Below, in pieces: positions 36,265 through 45,937 of a stretch of DNA of 64,000 nt; the stretch's first letter is position 1, and each line of letters begins with the position of its first letter. The notes under the pieces were generated by a model that searched no databases, was not told the DNA's origin, and worked only from the letters and a program-made list of their open reading frames with translations. A program made the translations under genes and the position numbers. The stretch comes from Asanoa iriomotensis. Its GTDB lineage: Bacteria > Actinomycetota > Actinomycetes > Mycobacteriales > Micromonosporaceae. Where the stretch lies: assembly GCF_016862515.1 (NCBI RefSeq), contig NZ_BONC01000021.1, forward strand, positions 49,234-113,233, given 5' to 3'.

Positions 36265-37368
36265 CTTCGCCGGCAACCCGTCCGCCCGGACAAGGTGGAC
36301 GGTCGCGCCGTCGAGCAGGTCCGCCGACCCGGGCATGCTGCGCACGACCCGCCCGGTCAGGTCGACCACCTCCAGCGCCTCGTTGCCGCGGAGCACGAGG
36401 TGGTCGTCGTCGTACCAGCCGGCCACCCCTTTCGCGTCGAACTCGGCGGTCACCTCGCCCGTGGTCAGGTCGACGATCCGGGCCTGGTGCTCGTCTCCCC
36501 AGTCGAGGACCGCCACCGCCCGCCGACCGTCGGGCGACACGTCGGCGCTCGTCCGGACGGCCGCGTTGCCCGTGAGCCCCAGCGTGCGCAGCGTCCTGCC
36601 GTCGAGGTCGTAGAAGCGGACTCCCACCGTCCTGTCGGGGATGCTCTCCCCCGCACCGCTGGTGAGGGTGTGGCCGATGGTCCGGCCGTCGGGCATCCAG
36701 AAGAAGCCGAGCCCACGGGAGTTGAGCGTCTGCATGTCGGCCATCGGCACGAGGCGGCCCGCCTTGGCCGTGGCCGCGTCGACGACCATGAACCCGCCCG
36801 GCTCGTCCTTGCCGAGGCTGCTGATCAGCACCCGCCGTCCGTCGGGCGACCACTCGACGCCGTTGACGTAGGTGTCGTAGCCGGACACCCAGCGCACCGA
36901 GCCCCGCGCGCCGTCCATGATCCCGCCACGTCGGGTGTCGGCCACGAAGAAGCGCTTCCCGTCGGGGGACGGGACCACGACCCGGTACGGAAGCTCCCGG
37001 TACTGGCCGATCGCCGGATCGAGCACGTAGGAGCGGCGGTCGTCCGGCCCGCTGCCGGCGGAGTTCGGTGTGGCGCGCGCGTACGCGGCCGCCACGACCT
37101 GTGGTGTCTCGGGCAACGCACCCGGCGTCGGCGAGGTCACCGACGGAGTCGGCCCGATCGGCACGGGCTCACTGTCGCCACCGGGTCGCAGCGCCAGCGG
37201 CACGGCCACCGCGACCGCCACCACCACCACCACCGCGGCGGCACCCGCCACGATCCGCCTGCGCCGCCGCCGTTCGGCGAGCTGGATCGCCTTGGCCGCG
37301 AGGTGCGGTGGTGGCGGCACGTCGGTCAGCTCGCGCAGGGCGCGGCGCAGTTCGGCGCTCATCGCCAC
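36244..37368 (-). CDS. Membrane-anchored beta-propeller protein, sigma-factor partner
   Basis: 374 residues. N-terminal ~45 residues are cytoplasmic (ELRRALRELTDVPPPPHLAA, RRRRRRI), then one membrane segment (VAGAAAVVVVVAVAVAVPLAL) and an extracellular WD40/TolB-like propeller (repeats PDGKRFFVADTRRGG, WSPDGRRVLISSLGKDE, VSPDGRRAVAVLDW). It overlaps the upstream SigE-family sigma gene by 10 bp. Topology and coupling suggest a sensor/anti-sigma-like partner; this is inference. Confidence 0.85.
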   Translation of the reverse strand: MAMSAELRRALRELTDVPPPPHLAAKAIQLAERRRRRRIVAGAAAVVVVVAVAVAVPLALRPGGDSEPVPIGPTPSVTSPTPGALPETPQVVAAAYARATPNSAGSGPDDRRSYVLDPAIGQYRELPYRVVVPSPDGKRFFVADTRRGGIMDGARGSVRWVSGYDTYVNGVEWSPDGRRVLISSLGKDEPGGFMVVDAATAKAGRLVPMADMQTLNSRGLGFFWMPDGRTIGHTLTSGAGESIPDRTVGVRFYDLDGRTLRTLGLTGNAAVRTSADVSPDGRRAVAVLDWGDEHQARIVDLTTGEVTAEFDAKGVAGWYDDDHLVLRGNEALEVVDLTGRVVRSMPGSADLLDGATVHLVRADGLPAKSARYAF

Positions 37369-37874
37369 TCCTCGGTCAACCGTGGCGCCAGCTCGGGGCA
37401 GAGCACCCGCAGCCGTTCCAGCCCGCGGGCGGCGAGGCTGCGCACGGTCGCCGGCCGGCAGCCGAGCAGCTCGGCGATCTCGTCGTCGGGCAGGTCCTCG
37501 AGATAGCGCAGCACCAGCACCGCCCGGTGCTTCGGGCTGAGCCGGCCGAGCGCCGCGCGCAGCGCGAGCCGCAGGTCGACGGTCGCGGTGCCGTCGGACA
37601 CCCGCCGCTCGGGCAGGCGGTCGCTGGGCAGCTCGCGGCCGAAGCTCGGCCGCCGGAACCAGTCGATCTGCTCACGGCACATCGTGCGGCGCAGGTAGGC
37701 CTCGGGGTTGCCGTCCCGCACCCGGCCCCAGTGCCGGTAGGCCTTGGCCAGCGCCGACTGCAGCAGGTCCTCGGCCTGCTGCGGGTGCCCGGTCAGGCCC
37801 ATGGCGAAGCGGAACAGCCCGGCGGACCGGCTCGCGACGAAGGCGCTGAAGTCGTGCCGCGTCTCAGCGTCCAC
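37359..37874 (-). CDS. SigE-family ECF RNA polymerase sigma factor
   Basis: 171 residues typical of the actinobacterial SigE family (ECF41-unlike, short): region 2 SAFVASRSAGLFRFAMGLTG and AEDLLQSALAKAYRHWGRV; region 4 LGRLSPKHRAVLVLRYLEDL followed by DDEIAELLGCRPATVRSLAA. Co-transcribed with the membrane propeller gene downstream. Confidence 0.93.
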   Translation of the reverse strand: MDAETRHDFSAFVASRSAGLFRFAMGLTGHPQQAEDLLQSALAKAYRHWGRVRDGNPEAYLRRTMCREQIDWFRRPSFGRELPSDRLPERRVSDGTATVDLRLALRAALGRLSPKHRAVLVLRYLEDLPDDEIAELLGCRPATVRSLAARGLERLRVLCPELAPRLTEEWR

Positions 37875-37935
37875 GCCACCTCCGTCGTTCCACGACGCTA
37901 AGAACGTGGCCGGACGTGAATCTGTTGCACCCGGC

Positions 37936-38964
37936 TCAGGCGGACTCGCGGATGATCAGCTCGGTGGGCAGCATCGTCACGGCCTCGATCTCCTCGCCGG
38001 CGACCAGGCGCATCAGCTGGCGGGCCATCTCGCGGCCGATCTGCTGGATCGGCTGGCGCACGGTGGTCAGCGGCGGCTCGGTGTAGCGGGCCATCTCGAT
38101 GTCGTCGAAGCCGATCACCGCGACGTCGTCGGGCACCCGCCGACCGGCCTCGCGCAGCACCCGCAGCGCGCCGTGCGCCATCAGGTCGGAGGCCGCGAAC
38201 ACCGCGTCGAGCTTGGGGTCGTCGTCGAGGAGCTGGCGCATCGCGACCGTGCCGGACTCCCGGGTGAAGTCGCCGATCGCCACGATCGAGCGCCGGTCGG
38301 AGTCGCGCAGCGCCTGCCGGTAGCCGGTCAGCCGGTCGATGCCCGCCACCATGTCCTGCGGGCCGGCGATCGTGGCGATCCGCTTGCGGCCGGAGTCGAG
38401 CAGGTGCTGGACGGCCGAGACCACGCCGCCGATCTGGTCGACGTCGACGTAGGGCACCTCGACCGTGGCCCGGCCGAGCGGGCGGCCGCTGCACACCACC
38501 GGGATGCCCATCCGGATCAGCGCGGCCGGCAGCGGGTCGGCGCCGTGCATCGAGGCGAACATGACGCCGTCGACGTGCCGGCTCATCGTGTAGCGCTCGA
38601 CCCGGTCGTGCCCGGCGGTGGAGCCGGCGATCAGCAGCACGAGCTGCTTGTCTGCGGCGTCGAGCTCCATCGAGACGCCGCGGATGATGCCGTGGAAGAA
38701 CGGGTCGTCGGAGAACACCCGGGTCGGCGTCTCCGGCAGGATCAGGGCCGCGGAGTCGGTGCGCTGGGTGACCAGGCTGCGGGCGGCCAGGTTGGGCACG
38801 TAGCCCAGCTCGCGCACCGCGCGCCGGACGGCCTCCTGGATCGGCTCGGCCACCGTGGTCGAGCCGTTGACCACGCGCGACACCGTCGCCCGGGACACGC
38901 CCGCCCGCCGCGCCACCGCCTCGAGCGTCGGCCGCTCGCGCGTTCCGTTCTTGGCCCTGGTCAA
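37936..38964 (-). CDS. LacI-family transcriptional regulator
   Basis: 342 residues from TTG 38964. HTH in TLEAVARRAGVSRATVSRVV (~13-32), hinge PNLAARSLV, periplasmic-binding-like sugar domain (~70-335; GVMFASMHGADPLPAALIRM, VIGFDDIEMARYTEPPLTTV). Its target is not obvious because no sugar operon is adjacent. Confidence 0.93.
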   Translation of the reverse strand: MTRAKNGTRERPTLEAVARRAGVSRATVSRVVNGSTTVAEPIQEAVRRAVRELGYVPNLAARSLVTQRTDSAALILPETPTRVFSDDPFFHGIIRGVSMELDAADKQLVLLIAGSTAGHDRVERYTMSRHVDGVMFASMHGADPLPAALIRMGIPVVCSGRPLGRATVEVPYVDVDQIGGVVSAVQHLLDSGRKRIATIAGPQDMVAGIDRLTGYRQALRDSDRRSIVAIGDFTRESGTVAMRQLLDDDPKLDAVFAASDLMAHGALRVLREAGRRVPDDVAVIGFDDIEMARYTEPPLTTVRQPIQQIGREMARQLMRLVAGEEIEAVTMLPTELIIRESA

Positions 38965-38968
38965 GAGA

Positions 38969-39730
38969 TCACCCCGTGCGTAACGCCGTCAACAGCGTCG
39001 GGTCACCGTTGACCACCAGCACATCGAATCCCACCCGGCCGTAGAGCGCCAGCAGCAGATCGCTGGCCGTGCCCTCGGCCTGCACCCGGGCGGGCGGCTC
39101 GTCGGTGTCGAGGATGGTGTCGGTGTCGAGCAGCGCGACGCCCTCGCCGCGCAGCCGCACGAGCCATTCCTGGTCGGTGTCAGCAGCGAAGAGGTGCACC
39201 ACGCCGTGCGGGCGTTCGCCGGTCTGCCGCCGGCCCGCCGGCAGCCAGGTGTCGAGCACCTCGGAGATGCCGTCGGCGGCGAGCTTGGACTCGATCGGCT
39301 CGCTGGCCGCCAGCGAGATCTGCGCGTCCCAGCGGTGCACCGCGGTCTCGAGCGCCATCCGCCGGTGCCAGAACGCGGCCCGCTTGGACTGCGGCGCCCA
39401 GTTCCACACCGGCGCCTCGGGGTCGACGGCGTCCAGAGTGGAGAGCAGCGTGTCGCAGCGCATCTGCCACCAGGCCAGCGCGGCCTCGCCGGCGGGCGCC
39501 TCGGAGGCGGTGTGGTCGGGGTCGGGCCGTTCGGTGGTGCCGCGCTCGATCAGCCAGACCGTCCGCTCGTAGCAGCCGCCGAGGTGCTGCACGAGATCGC
39601 CGATCGTCCACCCGGGGCACGACGGCACCGGGGCGTCCGGCGGGGCCTGGGCCACCGCCGCCCCGAACGCGGCCGACTCCGCGCGCAGCCCTCCGAGCCA
39701 GAAGTCCTTCGAGCCGTGCAGTCTGGTCAT
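38969..39730 (-). CDS. Maleylpyruvate isomerase / DinB-like family protein (TIGR03083)
   Basis: 253 residues from ATG 39730, with AAGGAG upstream. Typical N-terminus FWLGGLRAESAAFGAAVAQA and PSCPGWTIGDLVQHLGGCYE, with a His in the metal-binding helix (HLGG) and further His in FWHRRMALETAVHRWD. The family includes mycothiol-dependent enzymes, consistent with mshA nearby; substrate unknown. Four bp separate it from the LacI start. Confidence 0.88.
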   Translation of the reverse strand: MTRLHGSKDFWLGGLRAESAAFGAAVAQAPPDAPVPSCPGWTIGDLVQHLGGCYERTVWLIERGTTERPDPDHTASEAPAGEAALAWWQMRCDTLLSTLDAVDPEAPVWNWAPQSKRAAFWHRRMALETAVHRWDAQISLAASEPIESKLAADGISEVLDTWLPAGRRQTGERPHGVVHLFAADTDQEWLVRLRGEGVALLDTDTILDTDEPPARVQAEGTASDLLLALYGRVGFDVLVVNGDPTLLTALRTG

Positions 39731-39791
39731 CGGATGCTCCTTCGGTGCAGGCCGGACCGTCGCCACGAGTGCCGGAGCCTCTCAGCCTAGG

Positions 39792-40889
39792 GTGAACAGC
39801 GTGCCAGACGTTAGCCACGAACCACCGACCGCCGCCGGCCCGCTCGCTCCGCGAGCGTTGGCCGACTTCACCACGCTGCGGTTGGGCGGGCCCGCTGACC
39901 AGGTGCGCACGGCCGAAGACGCCGATCAAATCGTGCAAATGGTACGCGCGGCGGCACAAGCCGGCGCACCCGCCATGATCCTTGCCGGCGGCAGCAACGT
40001 CGTCGTCGCGGACGCCGGCGTGCCCGGCCCGGTGGTCCTCGTCCGCTCCCGTGGCCTCGAGGTCGTCGAGTCGACCGGGACCGACGTCGTGGTCCGGGTG
40101 GCGGCCGGCGAGCCGTGGGACGAGTTCGTCGCGGCCACGGTCGACGCCGGCTGGTCCGGCGTCGAGTGCCTCTCCGGCGTGCCCGGCTCGGCGGGCGCGA
40201 CCCCGATCCAGAACGTCGGCGCCTACGGCCAGGAGGTCGCGGAGACGATCGTCGGCGTCGAGGTCTACGACCGGGTCGACGACACCGTCCGCCGGATGGC
40301 GCCCGCGGAGTGCCGCTTCGCGTACCGCACCAGCCTCTTCAAGCACAGCGACCGGTGGGTCGTGCTCTCCGTCGACTTCAAGCTGGCCCGCTCGACCGAG
40401 TCGGCGCCGGTCCGCTACGCCGAGCTCGCCCGCGCGCTGGCCGTCGAGCAGGGCGACCGGGTGCCGCTGGCCGAGGCCCGGGCCGCGGTGCGGGCCCTGC
40501 GCGCCGGCAAGGGCATGGTGCTCGACCCGGTCGACCACGACACCTGGTCGGTCGGCTCGTTCTTCACCAACCCGGTGCTGCACGCGTCCGCGTACGAGTC
40601 GCTGCGCACCCGCGCCGCCGGCATCGGCGACCCACCGTCGTGGCCCGGCCCGGGCGGTGTGGTCAAGGTCAGCGCGGCCTGGCTGATCGACAAGGCCGGC
40701 TTCACCAAGGGGTACGCCGGCCGGGGCGGGGTGGCCATCTCCGGCAAGCACACGCTGGCGCTGACCAACCGGGGCCAGGGCAGCACGGACGCCCTGCTCC
40801 ACCTGGCCCGGGAGATCCGCGACGGCGTGCACGAGCGGTTCGGCGTGACCCTGCACCCGGAACCGGTCCTGGTCAACTGCAGCCTCTAG
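39792..40889 (+). CDS. murB: UDP-N-acetylenolpyruvoylglucosamine reductase
   Basis: 365 residues, GTG start (a second GTG is at 39801). FAD-binding motifs LADFTTLRLGGPADQVRTAE, ILAGGSNVVVADAG and GVPGSAGATPIQNVGAYGQE; catalytic Ser in WSVGSFFTNPVL; C-terminal Glu in LHPEPVLV. It reduces enolpyruvyl-UDP-GlcNAc to UDP-MurNAc in peptidoglycan synthesis. Followed by a strong terminator. Confidence 0.97.
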   Translation: MNSVPDVSHEPPTAAGPLAPRALADFTTLRLGGPADQVRTAEDADQIVQMVRAAAQAGAPAMILAGGSNVVVADAGVPGPVVLVRSRGLEVVESTGTDVVVRVAAGEPWDEFVAATVDAGWSGVECLSGVPGSAGATPIQNVGAYGQEVAETIVGVEVYDRVDDTVRRMAPAECRFAYRTSLFKHSDRWVVLSVDFKLARSTESAPVRYAELARALAVEQGDRVPLAEARAAVRALRAGKGMVLDPVDHDTWSVGSFFTNPVLHASAYESLRTRAAGIGDPPSWPGPGGVVKVSAAWLIDKAGFTKGYAGRGGVAISGKHTLALTNRGQGSTDALLHLAREIRDGVHERFGVTLHPEPVLVNCSL

Positions 40890-40891
40890 AA

Positions 40892-40921
40892 GAAGGGGGC
40901 CCGCTCGCGCGGACCCCCTTC
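40892..40921 (+). terminator. Terminator after murB
   Basis: Arms GAAGGGGG(C)CCGC and GCGG(A)CCCCCTTC pair around a short loop directly after the murB stop. Also faces the convergent LPQTG gene. Confidence 0.75.
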
Positions 40922-40971
40922 GGTTACCCCCACTGGACCCCCGGGTACGCACCGGGCTGGGGGTGTTGTGC

Positions 40972-41304
40972 TCAGGCCTCGAAACGCTGGCGCCGGCGGA
41001 AGACCGTCGCCCAGAGTGCGATGACGACGCCGACCAGCAGCACGCCGCCGCCGACCCCGGCCAGCACGCCCGCGTCCGCGCCGGTCTGCGGCAGCATCGG
41101 AGTCGGCGTGGGGTCCGGCTCCTGCCTGGGCGGCTCCGTCGGAGTGTCGGTCGGCGTGCAGTTGTAGCCCTGCGTGGCGGGGTCGCAGGCGTTGGGTGCC
41201 GCGACCACGTAGGCGGGCGCGGCCTGCGCCGCCGCGCTGCTCAGCGCGACCGCCGGGACCAGCAGCGCGAAACTGGCGAGAATGAGGGACAGCCGGTTAC
41301 GCAC
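40972..41304 (-). CDS. Small LPQTG sortase-anchored surface protein
   Basis: 110 residues: signal peptide (1-~29, LSLILASFALLVPAVALSSA), a short Cys pair region (NACDPATQGYNCTP), a Pro/Thr-rich spacer, then LPQTG, a hydrophobic stretch (AGVLAGVGGGVLLVGVVIAL) and RRRQR. This is the complete cell-wall sorting signal for a class E/A-like sortase, which is not in this window. The spacer is too short for an enzymatic domain; it may be a structural or adhesion stub. Confidence 0.88.
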   Translation of the reverse strand: MRNRLSLILASFALLVPAVALSSAAAQAAPAYVVAAPNACDPATQGYNCTPTDTPTEPPRQEPDPTPTPMLPQTGADAGVLAGVGGGVLLVGVVIALWATVFRRRQRFEA

Positions 41305-41383
41305 AGCCTGTCCTCCCCGTCTGTGTGATGGGTTGTTGTCGAACGTCCCAACGAGGCGGTGGCGATTTAGGTGTCGTGTCCGG

Positions 41384-42148
41384 TTAGGAGAATTTTGTCA
41401 CCGCGGCCCAGGCGACCGTGACCTCGCCGAGTCGCCAGCGGGCCGGCCGGTCGAGCACGGGCCAGCCGGCGGCCTTGACCTCGGCCACCGCCCGCAGCCA
41501 GCGCTGCCGGGCGCCGAACGCCGCGTACGGCGCCGCGTTTCGCCAGGCGTCGTCCAGCGCGCGCAACAGGTCGTGCACGGGCTCGCCCGGCACGTTGTGG
41601 TGGATCAGCGCCTTGGGCAGCCGCTCCGCCAGGGTCGCCGGAGTGTCCAGGGTGGACAGCCGGGCGGCCAGCGTCAGCGAGCGCGGCCCGGAACGGTCCA
41701 GGCAGACCCAGGCGGCCAGCCGGCCGAGCTCGTCGCAGGTGCCCTCGACCACGAGGCCGTCGGGCGCGAGCGCGCCGGTCATCGTCGCCCAGGCCCGCGC
41801 GACCTCGGCCTCGTCGTACTGGCGCAGCACGTTGAGCGCCCGCACCACCACCGGGCGCAGACCGGCGAGCTCGAAGCCGCCCCGGGCGAAGGTCAGGCCC
41901 GGCGGGTCGGCGGACGGCGCCGCGGCGGCCACCCGCTCCTGGTCGATCTCCAGGCCGACCACGCGGACGTCCGCGCGCACCCGGGCCAGCCGGGCCCGCA
42001 GCTCGACGGCGGTCACCGGGGTGGCGCCGTAGCCGAGGTCCACCACCAGCGGGTCCTCGGCGTCCCGGAGCACAGGGCCGGCACAGTCCGCGATCCAGCT
42101 GTCCACCCGGCGCAGCCGGTTGGGATTGGTCGTCCCGCGGGTCACCAT
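41384..42148 (-). CDS. SAM-dependent methyltransferase-like protein
   Basis: 254 residues from ATG 42148. SAM motif I is LVVDLGYGATPVTAVELRAR and the acidic residue ending strand 2 is VVGLEIDQERV. Conserved in actinobacteria near mshA. The longer frame, which runs into the SDR gene in another phase, is an artefact. Substrate unknown. Confidence 0.83.
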   Translation of the reverse strand: MVTRGTTNPNRLRRVDSWIADCAGPVLRDAEDPLVVDLGYGATPVTAVELRARLARVRADVRVVGLEIDQERVAAAAPSADPPGLTFARGGFELAGLRPVVVRALNVLRQYDEAEVARAWATMTGALAPDGLVVEGTCDELGRLAAWVCLDRSGPRSLTLAARLSTLDTPATLAERLPKALIHHNVPGEPVHDLLRALDDAWRNAAPYAAFGARQRWLRAVAEVKAAGWPVLDRPARWRLGEVTVAWAAVTKFS

Positions 42149-42165
42149 CCCGCGCGGGCGCGCGG

Positions 42166-42942
42166 TCAGGATTGCCGCCCGATGGGACCCTTGGCGACCT
42201 TGTGCTGTGCCGCCTGGGCCAACGGCCGAACCACCAGCCGGTCGATGTTGACGTGCTGCGGCCGGGTCGCGCACCAGGCGATGCAGTCGGCCACGTCGTC
42301 GGCGGTCAAAGGCATCTCGACGCCCTCGTAGACGGCCGCGGCCCGCTGCTCGTCGCCCCGGAAGCGGATCTTCGCGAACTCGTCGGTGCGCACCATGCCG
42401 GGGTCGACCTCGATCACCCGCACGGGACGGCCGGCCAGCTCCAGCCGCAGCGTGCCGGTCATCGCGGTCATGCCGTGCTTGGCCACGCTGTAGCCGCCTC
42501 CGCCCTCGTACACGATGAAACCGGCGGTCGAGCTGACCATCACGATCGTGCCGGCCTGCGACGCCTCGAGCTGGGGCAGCAGCGCCTTGGTGACCCGCAG
42601 GGTGCCGAGCACGTTGACCTCGTACATCCACTGCCAGTCGGCGACCGAGCCGTGCTCGACGGGGTCGAGGCCGATCGCACCGCCGGCGTTGTTGACCAGC
42701 AGGGTGACCTGGTCGCCCAGGCCGGCCACCGCCTCGGCGAGCGCGGCGACCGACTCGTCGGAGGTGACGTCGCACGGCACCGCGACCGCCGCCCCGCCGG
42801 CATCGGTGATCTGCGTCACAAGCTCGTCGAGCCGGTCGGCCCGGCGGGCGGCGAGGACGACGGTGAAACCCTCGGTGGCCAGGCGGCGGGCCGTGGCTGC
42901 GCCAATACCGCTGGAGGCGCCGGTGACGATCGCGATCGGCAT
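42166..42942 (-). CDS. Short-chain dehydrogenase/reductase
   Basis: 258 residues from ATG 42942 (MPIAIVTGASSGIG). Cofactor motif TGASSGIG, NNAGG, catalytic Ser in MVSSTAGFIV and YSVAKHG for the YxxxK pair, so classical SDR catalysis is expected. Matches the position of Rv0484c between murB and mshA in mycobacteria. It lies 17 bp upstream of the methyltransferase in the same direction. Confidence 0.93.
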   Translation of the reverse strand: MPIAIVTGASSGIGAATARRLATEGFTVVLAARRADRLDELVTQITDAGGAAVAVPCDVTSDESVAALAEAVAGLGDQVTLLVNNAGGAIGLDPVEHGSVADWQWMYEVNVLGTLRVTKALLPQLEASQAGTIVMVSSTAGFIVYEGGGGYSVAKHGMTAMTGTLRLELAGRPVRVIEVDPGMVRTDEFAKIRFRGDEQRAAAVYEGVEMPLTADDVADCIAWCATRPQHVNIDRLVVRPLAQAAQHKVAKGPIGRQS

Positions 42943-43109
42943 GCCCGCAATCCTCTCGCATCCCGTGGCGCGCCTCACTCGCGGATGAACTCCGTCACGT
43001 CCGCACGCCGCCAGTAGGCGTAGCCCGGCGCGCGTAGGGAAGATGTCGCCTGGGGGAGCGGTTGATACATGGGCGCCCGACAATATGGGCCCGCGCGGAA
43101 GGAGCAGAT

Positions 43110-44468
43110 GTGGTGCAGGCGCCGTCTGGCGTCGTCCGGCAGCGAGGCTCCCAGCCCTGGCCCCTCCCCCGACGCATCGCCACGTTGTCCGTACACACGT
43201 CACCCCTCGACCAGCCCGGCACGGGTGACGCCGGCGGGATGAACGTCTACGTCACCGAAGTCGCCCGGCGGCTCGCGGAGGCCGGCGTGGAAACCGAGAT
43301 CTTCACCCGGGCCACCTCCAGCGACCTCCCGTCGACCGTCGAGATGGCGCCCGGCGTGCTCGTGCGGCACGTCATCTCCGGCCCGTTCGAGGGGCTGGCC
43401 AAGGAGGACCTGCCGGCGCAGATGTGCGCGTTCGCGACCGGCGTGCTGCGCGCCGAGGCCGCGCACGCGCCCGGCTACTACGACCTCGTGCACTCCCACT
43501 ACTGGATCTCCGGCCAGGTCGGCTGGCTGGCCCGGGAGCGCTGGGGCGTGCCGCTGGTGCACTCCGCGCACACCCTGGCCAAGGTCAAGAACGCCCAGCT
43601 CGCCTCCGGTGACCGGCCCGAGCCGCTGGCCCGGGTGGTCGGCGAGGAGCAGGTCGTCGCCGAGGCCGACCGGCTGGTCGCCAACACGACGTTCGAGGCA
43701 CACGACCTGATCGACCGGTACGGCGCCGAGCCCGACCTGGTCAGCGTCGTCGAGCCCGGCGTCGACCTGGACCGCTTCACCCCCGGCGACCAGCTCGCCG
43801 CCCGCCGCCGGCTGGACCTGCCCGCGCGCGGCCACATCGTCGCGTTCGTCGGCCGGATCCAGCCGCTCAAGGCGCCCGACGTGCTGATCGCCGCCGCGGC
43901 CGCGCTGCACGCCCGCGACCCGGAGATCGCCCGCGACCTGACCGTGGTGATCGTCGGCGGGCCGAGCGGCACCGGCCTCGACCGGCCCACCGCGCTGATC
44001 GAGCTGGCCGCCTCGCTGGGGATCAGCCACGCCGTGCGGTTCCTGGCGCCGCAGACCGGCAGCGCCCTCGCCGACGTCTACCGGGCCGCCGACCTGGTGG
44101 CCGTGCCGTCGTACAACGAATCCTTCGGTCTGGTCGCGCTCGAGGCACAGGCCTGCGGCACACCCGTGGTCGCCGCGGCGGTCGGCGGGCTGGTCACCGC
44201 CGTCCGCGACGACATCAGCGGCCTGCTGGTCGACGGGCACGACCCCGACGACTGGGCCCGCGCGCTCGGCGGGCTGCTGGCCACGCCCGGCCGGCGGGCC
44301 GCGCTGGCGCTCGGCGCCGTCGCGCACGCCAGCGAGTTCTCCTGGCAGCGGACGGCGAGCGGCCTGCTCGCGGTTTACGGTGGTGCGGTGACGGAGCATC
44401 GGGAGCGGCTGACCGCCCGGCTCGAGGGCGAAGCGGCGGCTCTGGGCGCGGGCGCCACCGCGTGGTGA
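43110..44468 (+). CDS. mshA: D-inositol-3-phosphate N-acetylglucosaminyltransferase (mycothiol synthesis)
   Basis: GTG 43110 follows AAGGAG by 5 bp (GTG 43113 is an alternative); 452 residues. GT-B fold with the MshA signature [20 protein letters not shown] then [17 protein letters not shown], and the C-terminal donor-binding motif [20 protein letters not shown]. It transfers GlcNAc to inositol-3-phosphate, the first step of mycothiol biosynthesis. The ybjN-like gene overlaps its stop. Confidence 0.96.
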   Translation: MVQAPSGVVRQRGSQPWPLPRRIATLSVHTSPLDQPGTGDAGGMNVYVTEVARRLAEAGVETEIFTRATSSDLPSTVEMAPGVLVRHVISGPFEGLAKEDLPAQMCAFATGVLRAEAAHAPGYYDLVHSHYWISGQVGWLARERWGVPLVHSAHTLAKVKNAQLASGDRPEPLARVVGEEQVVAEADRLVANTTFEAHDLIDRYGAEPDLVSVVEPGVDLDRFTPGDQLAARRRLDLPARGHIVAFVGRIQPLKAPDVLIAAAAALHARDPEIARDLTVVIVGGPSGTGLDRPTALIELAASLGISHAVRFLAPQTGSALADVYRAADLVAVPSYNESFGLVALEAQACGTPVVAAAVGGLVTAVRDDISGLLVDGHDPDDWARALGGLLATPGRRAALALGAVAHASEFSWQRTASGLLAVYGGAVTEHRERLTARLEGEAAALGAGATAW

Positions 44469-44977
44469 CGCCCTCGCCGGCGGAGGTCGCGGCGCTGATC
44501 GAGCGGGTCTGCGCCGAGCGGGAGCTCGCGGTCGAGCCCACCGGCGAGCTGTCCTACGTCGTGACGCTGCCGGGCACCCACAAGCTCAAGACCACCTGCA
44601 ACCTGATCGTGGGCGAGCACGCCTTACGGGTCGAGGCGTTCGTGATGCGCCAGCCGGACGAGCGGCGCGAGGAGCTGTGGGCCTGGCTGTTGCAGCGCAA
44701 CGCCCGGATGTACGGCGTCTCGTTCTCCATCGACCAGGTCGGTGACGTGTACCTCACCGGCCGCGTCGGCCTCGCCGGTGTCACCGAGGACGAGCTCGAC
44801 CGGCTGCTCGGCGCGGTGCTCACATATGCCGATGACTCGTTCGACACGATGCTCGAAATCGGCTTCGGCACAGCGATCCGGCGCGAGTGGGAGTGGCGGG
44901 TCAAGCGCGGCGAGTCCACCGCGAACCTTCAGGCATTCACGCATCTGTTCACGCCGTCGGAGCGTACTGAGCGGTAA
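44462..44977 (+). CDS. YbjN-domain protein
   Basis: 171 residues from GTG 44462, overlapping mshA by 7 bp. YbjN-type fold ([55 protein letters not shown]). This gene follows mshA in many actinobacteria (Rv0487 position); the family resembles type III secretion chaperones in fold. Function unknown. Confidence 0.88.
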   Translation: MVTPSPAEVAALIERVCAERELAVEPTGELSYVVTLPGTHKLKTTCNLIVGEHALRVEAFVMRQPDERREELWAWLLQRNARMYGVSFSIDQVGDVYLTGRVGLAGVTEDELDRLLGAVLTYADDSFDTMLEIGFGTAIRREWEWRVKRGESTANLQAFTHLFTPSERTER

Positions 44978-45211
44978 GGACCGATGTGATGGGCGAGACA
45001 GGCATTCTCGCTTGTCCACCGATCCCGCATAGAACTAGCGTTCTTGTTGGCGCCACGCTCGAGGGGTTTCGGGGGAAACCGAGCGACTGCGTTGGGGGTG
45101 GTGGCCCGCCGTTGGGGGACGGCCGGCCACCTGAAAACCGGCGGAGAGCGGGCGACGCTTACGGGGGTGGGCGTCGTCTGCCCCGCCGGTTCGCTCTTTA
45201 AGATCGAGAGC

Positions 45212-45937
45212 GTGTCGCGTCCGCCGCAGATCTTCGCCGTCTCACCCGCCGACCGGCCGCCCGGCACACCGCCCGACCGGCGCAGCGCCCTCCTGTCCCA
45301 CGCGATCTCGCTGACCGGCGTGCGCCGCGCCAAGGTCTGCTTCGTGACCACCGCGTTCGGCGACGACCCGGCCGGGATCGCCAGCCTGCACGCGGTGCTG
45401 GCGGGCGCCGACGACGCCGAGGCCAGCAACCTGGCGCTGTTCCCCCAGCCCAACGTCCGCGACGTGCGGTCCTTCCTGCTCGGCCAGGACCTGATCTGGG
45501 TCAGCGGCGGCAGCGTGGTCAACCTGCTCGCGGTCTGGCGGGCACACCGGCTCGACGAGATCATGCGCGAGTGCTGGGAGGCCGGCGTCGTGCTCGGCGG
45601 CGGCAGCGCGGGCAGCATCTGCTGGCACGTCGGCGGCACCACCGACTCGTTCTCCGACGACCTCGACCCGGTCACCGACGCGCTGGGCTTCCTGCCCTAC
45701 AGCAACGGCGTGCACCACGACGCCACCACCCAGCCGCGCAAGGCGCTCTTCCAGCGGCTGGTCGACGACGGCACGCTGCCGTCGGGCTACGCAACCGACG
45801 ACGGCACGGGGCTGCACTACGTGGGCACCGAGCTGGTCGAGGCGGTGACCGCGACGCCCGGCGCCGACGCGTACCGGGTCGAGCCCGGCGTGCACCGGCC
45901 GTTGGGCGCGCGGCGGATCGCGGACAGCCTGTTCTAG
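45212..45937 (+). CDS. Peptidase S51 family (dipeptidase E / cyanophycinase-like)
   Basis: 241 residues if GTG 45212 is the start; the upstream Gly/Arg-rich frame is unlikely to be coding. The nucleophile Ser lies in LGGGSAGSICWHVGG, with strand RRAKVCFVTTAFGDDPA before it and GVHHDATTQPRK later. Such enzymes cleave Asp-X or related peptides. The end overlaps the convergent transporter by 4 bp. Confidence 0.85.
   Translation: MSRPPQIFAVSPADRPPGTPPDRRSALLSHAISLTGVRRAKVCFVTTAFGDDPAGIASLHAVLAGADDAEASNLALFPQPNVRDVRSFLLGQDLIWVSGGSVVNLLAVWRAHRLDEIMRECWEAGVVLGGGSAGSICWHVGGTTDSFSDDLDPVTDALGFLPYSNGVHHDATTQPRKALFQRLVDDGTLPSGYATDDGTGLHYVGTELVEAVTATPGADAYRVEPGVHRPLGARRIADSLF

Noticed and set aside
42149..42961. 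Extension of the methyltransferase into the SDR gene
   Set aside because: The upstream part is the SDR coding region in another frame; methyltransferase similarity starts at ATG 42148.
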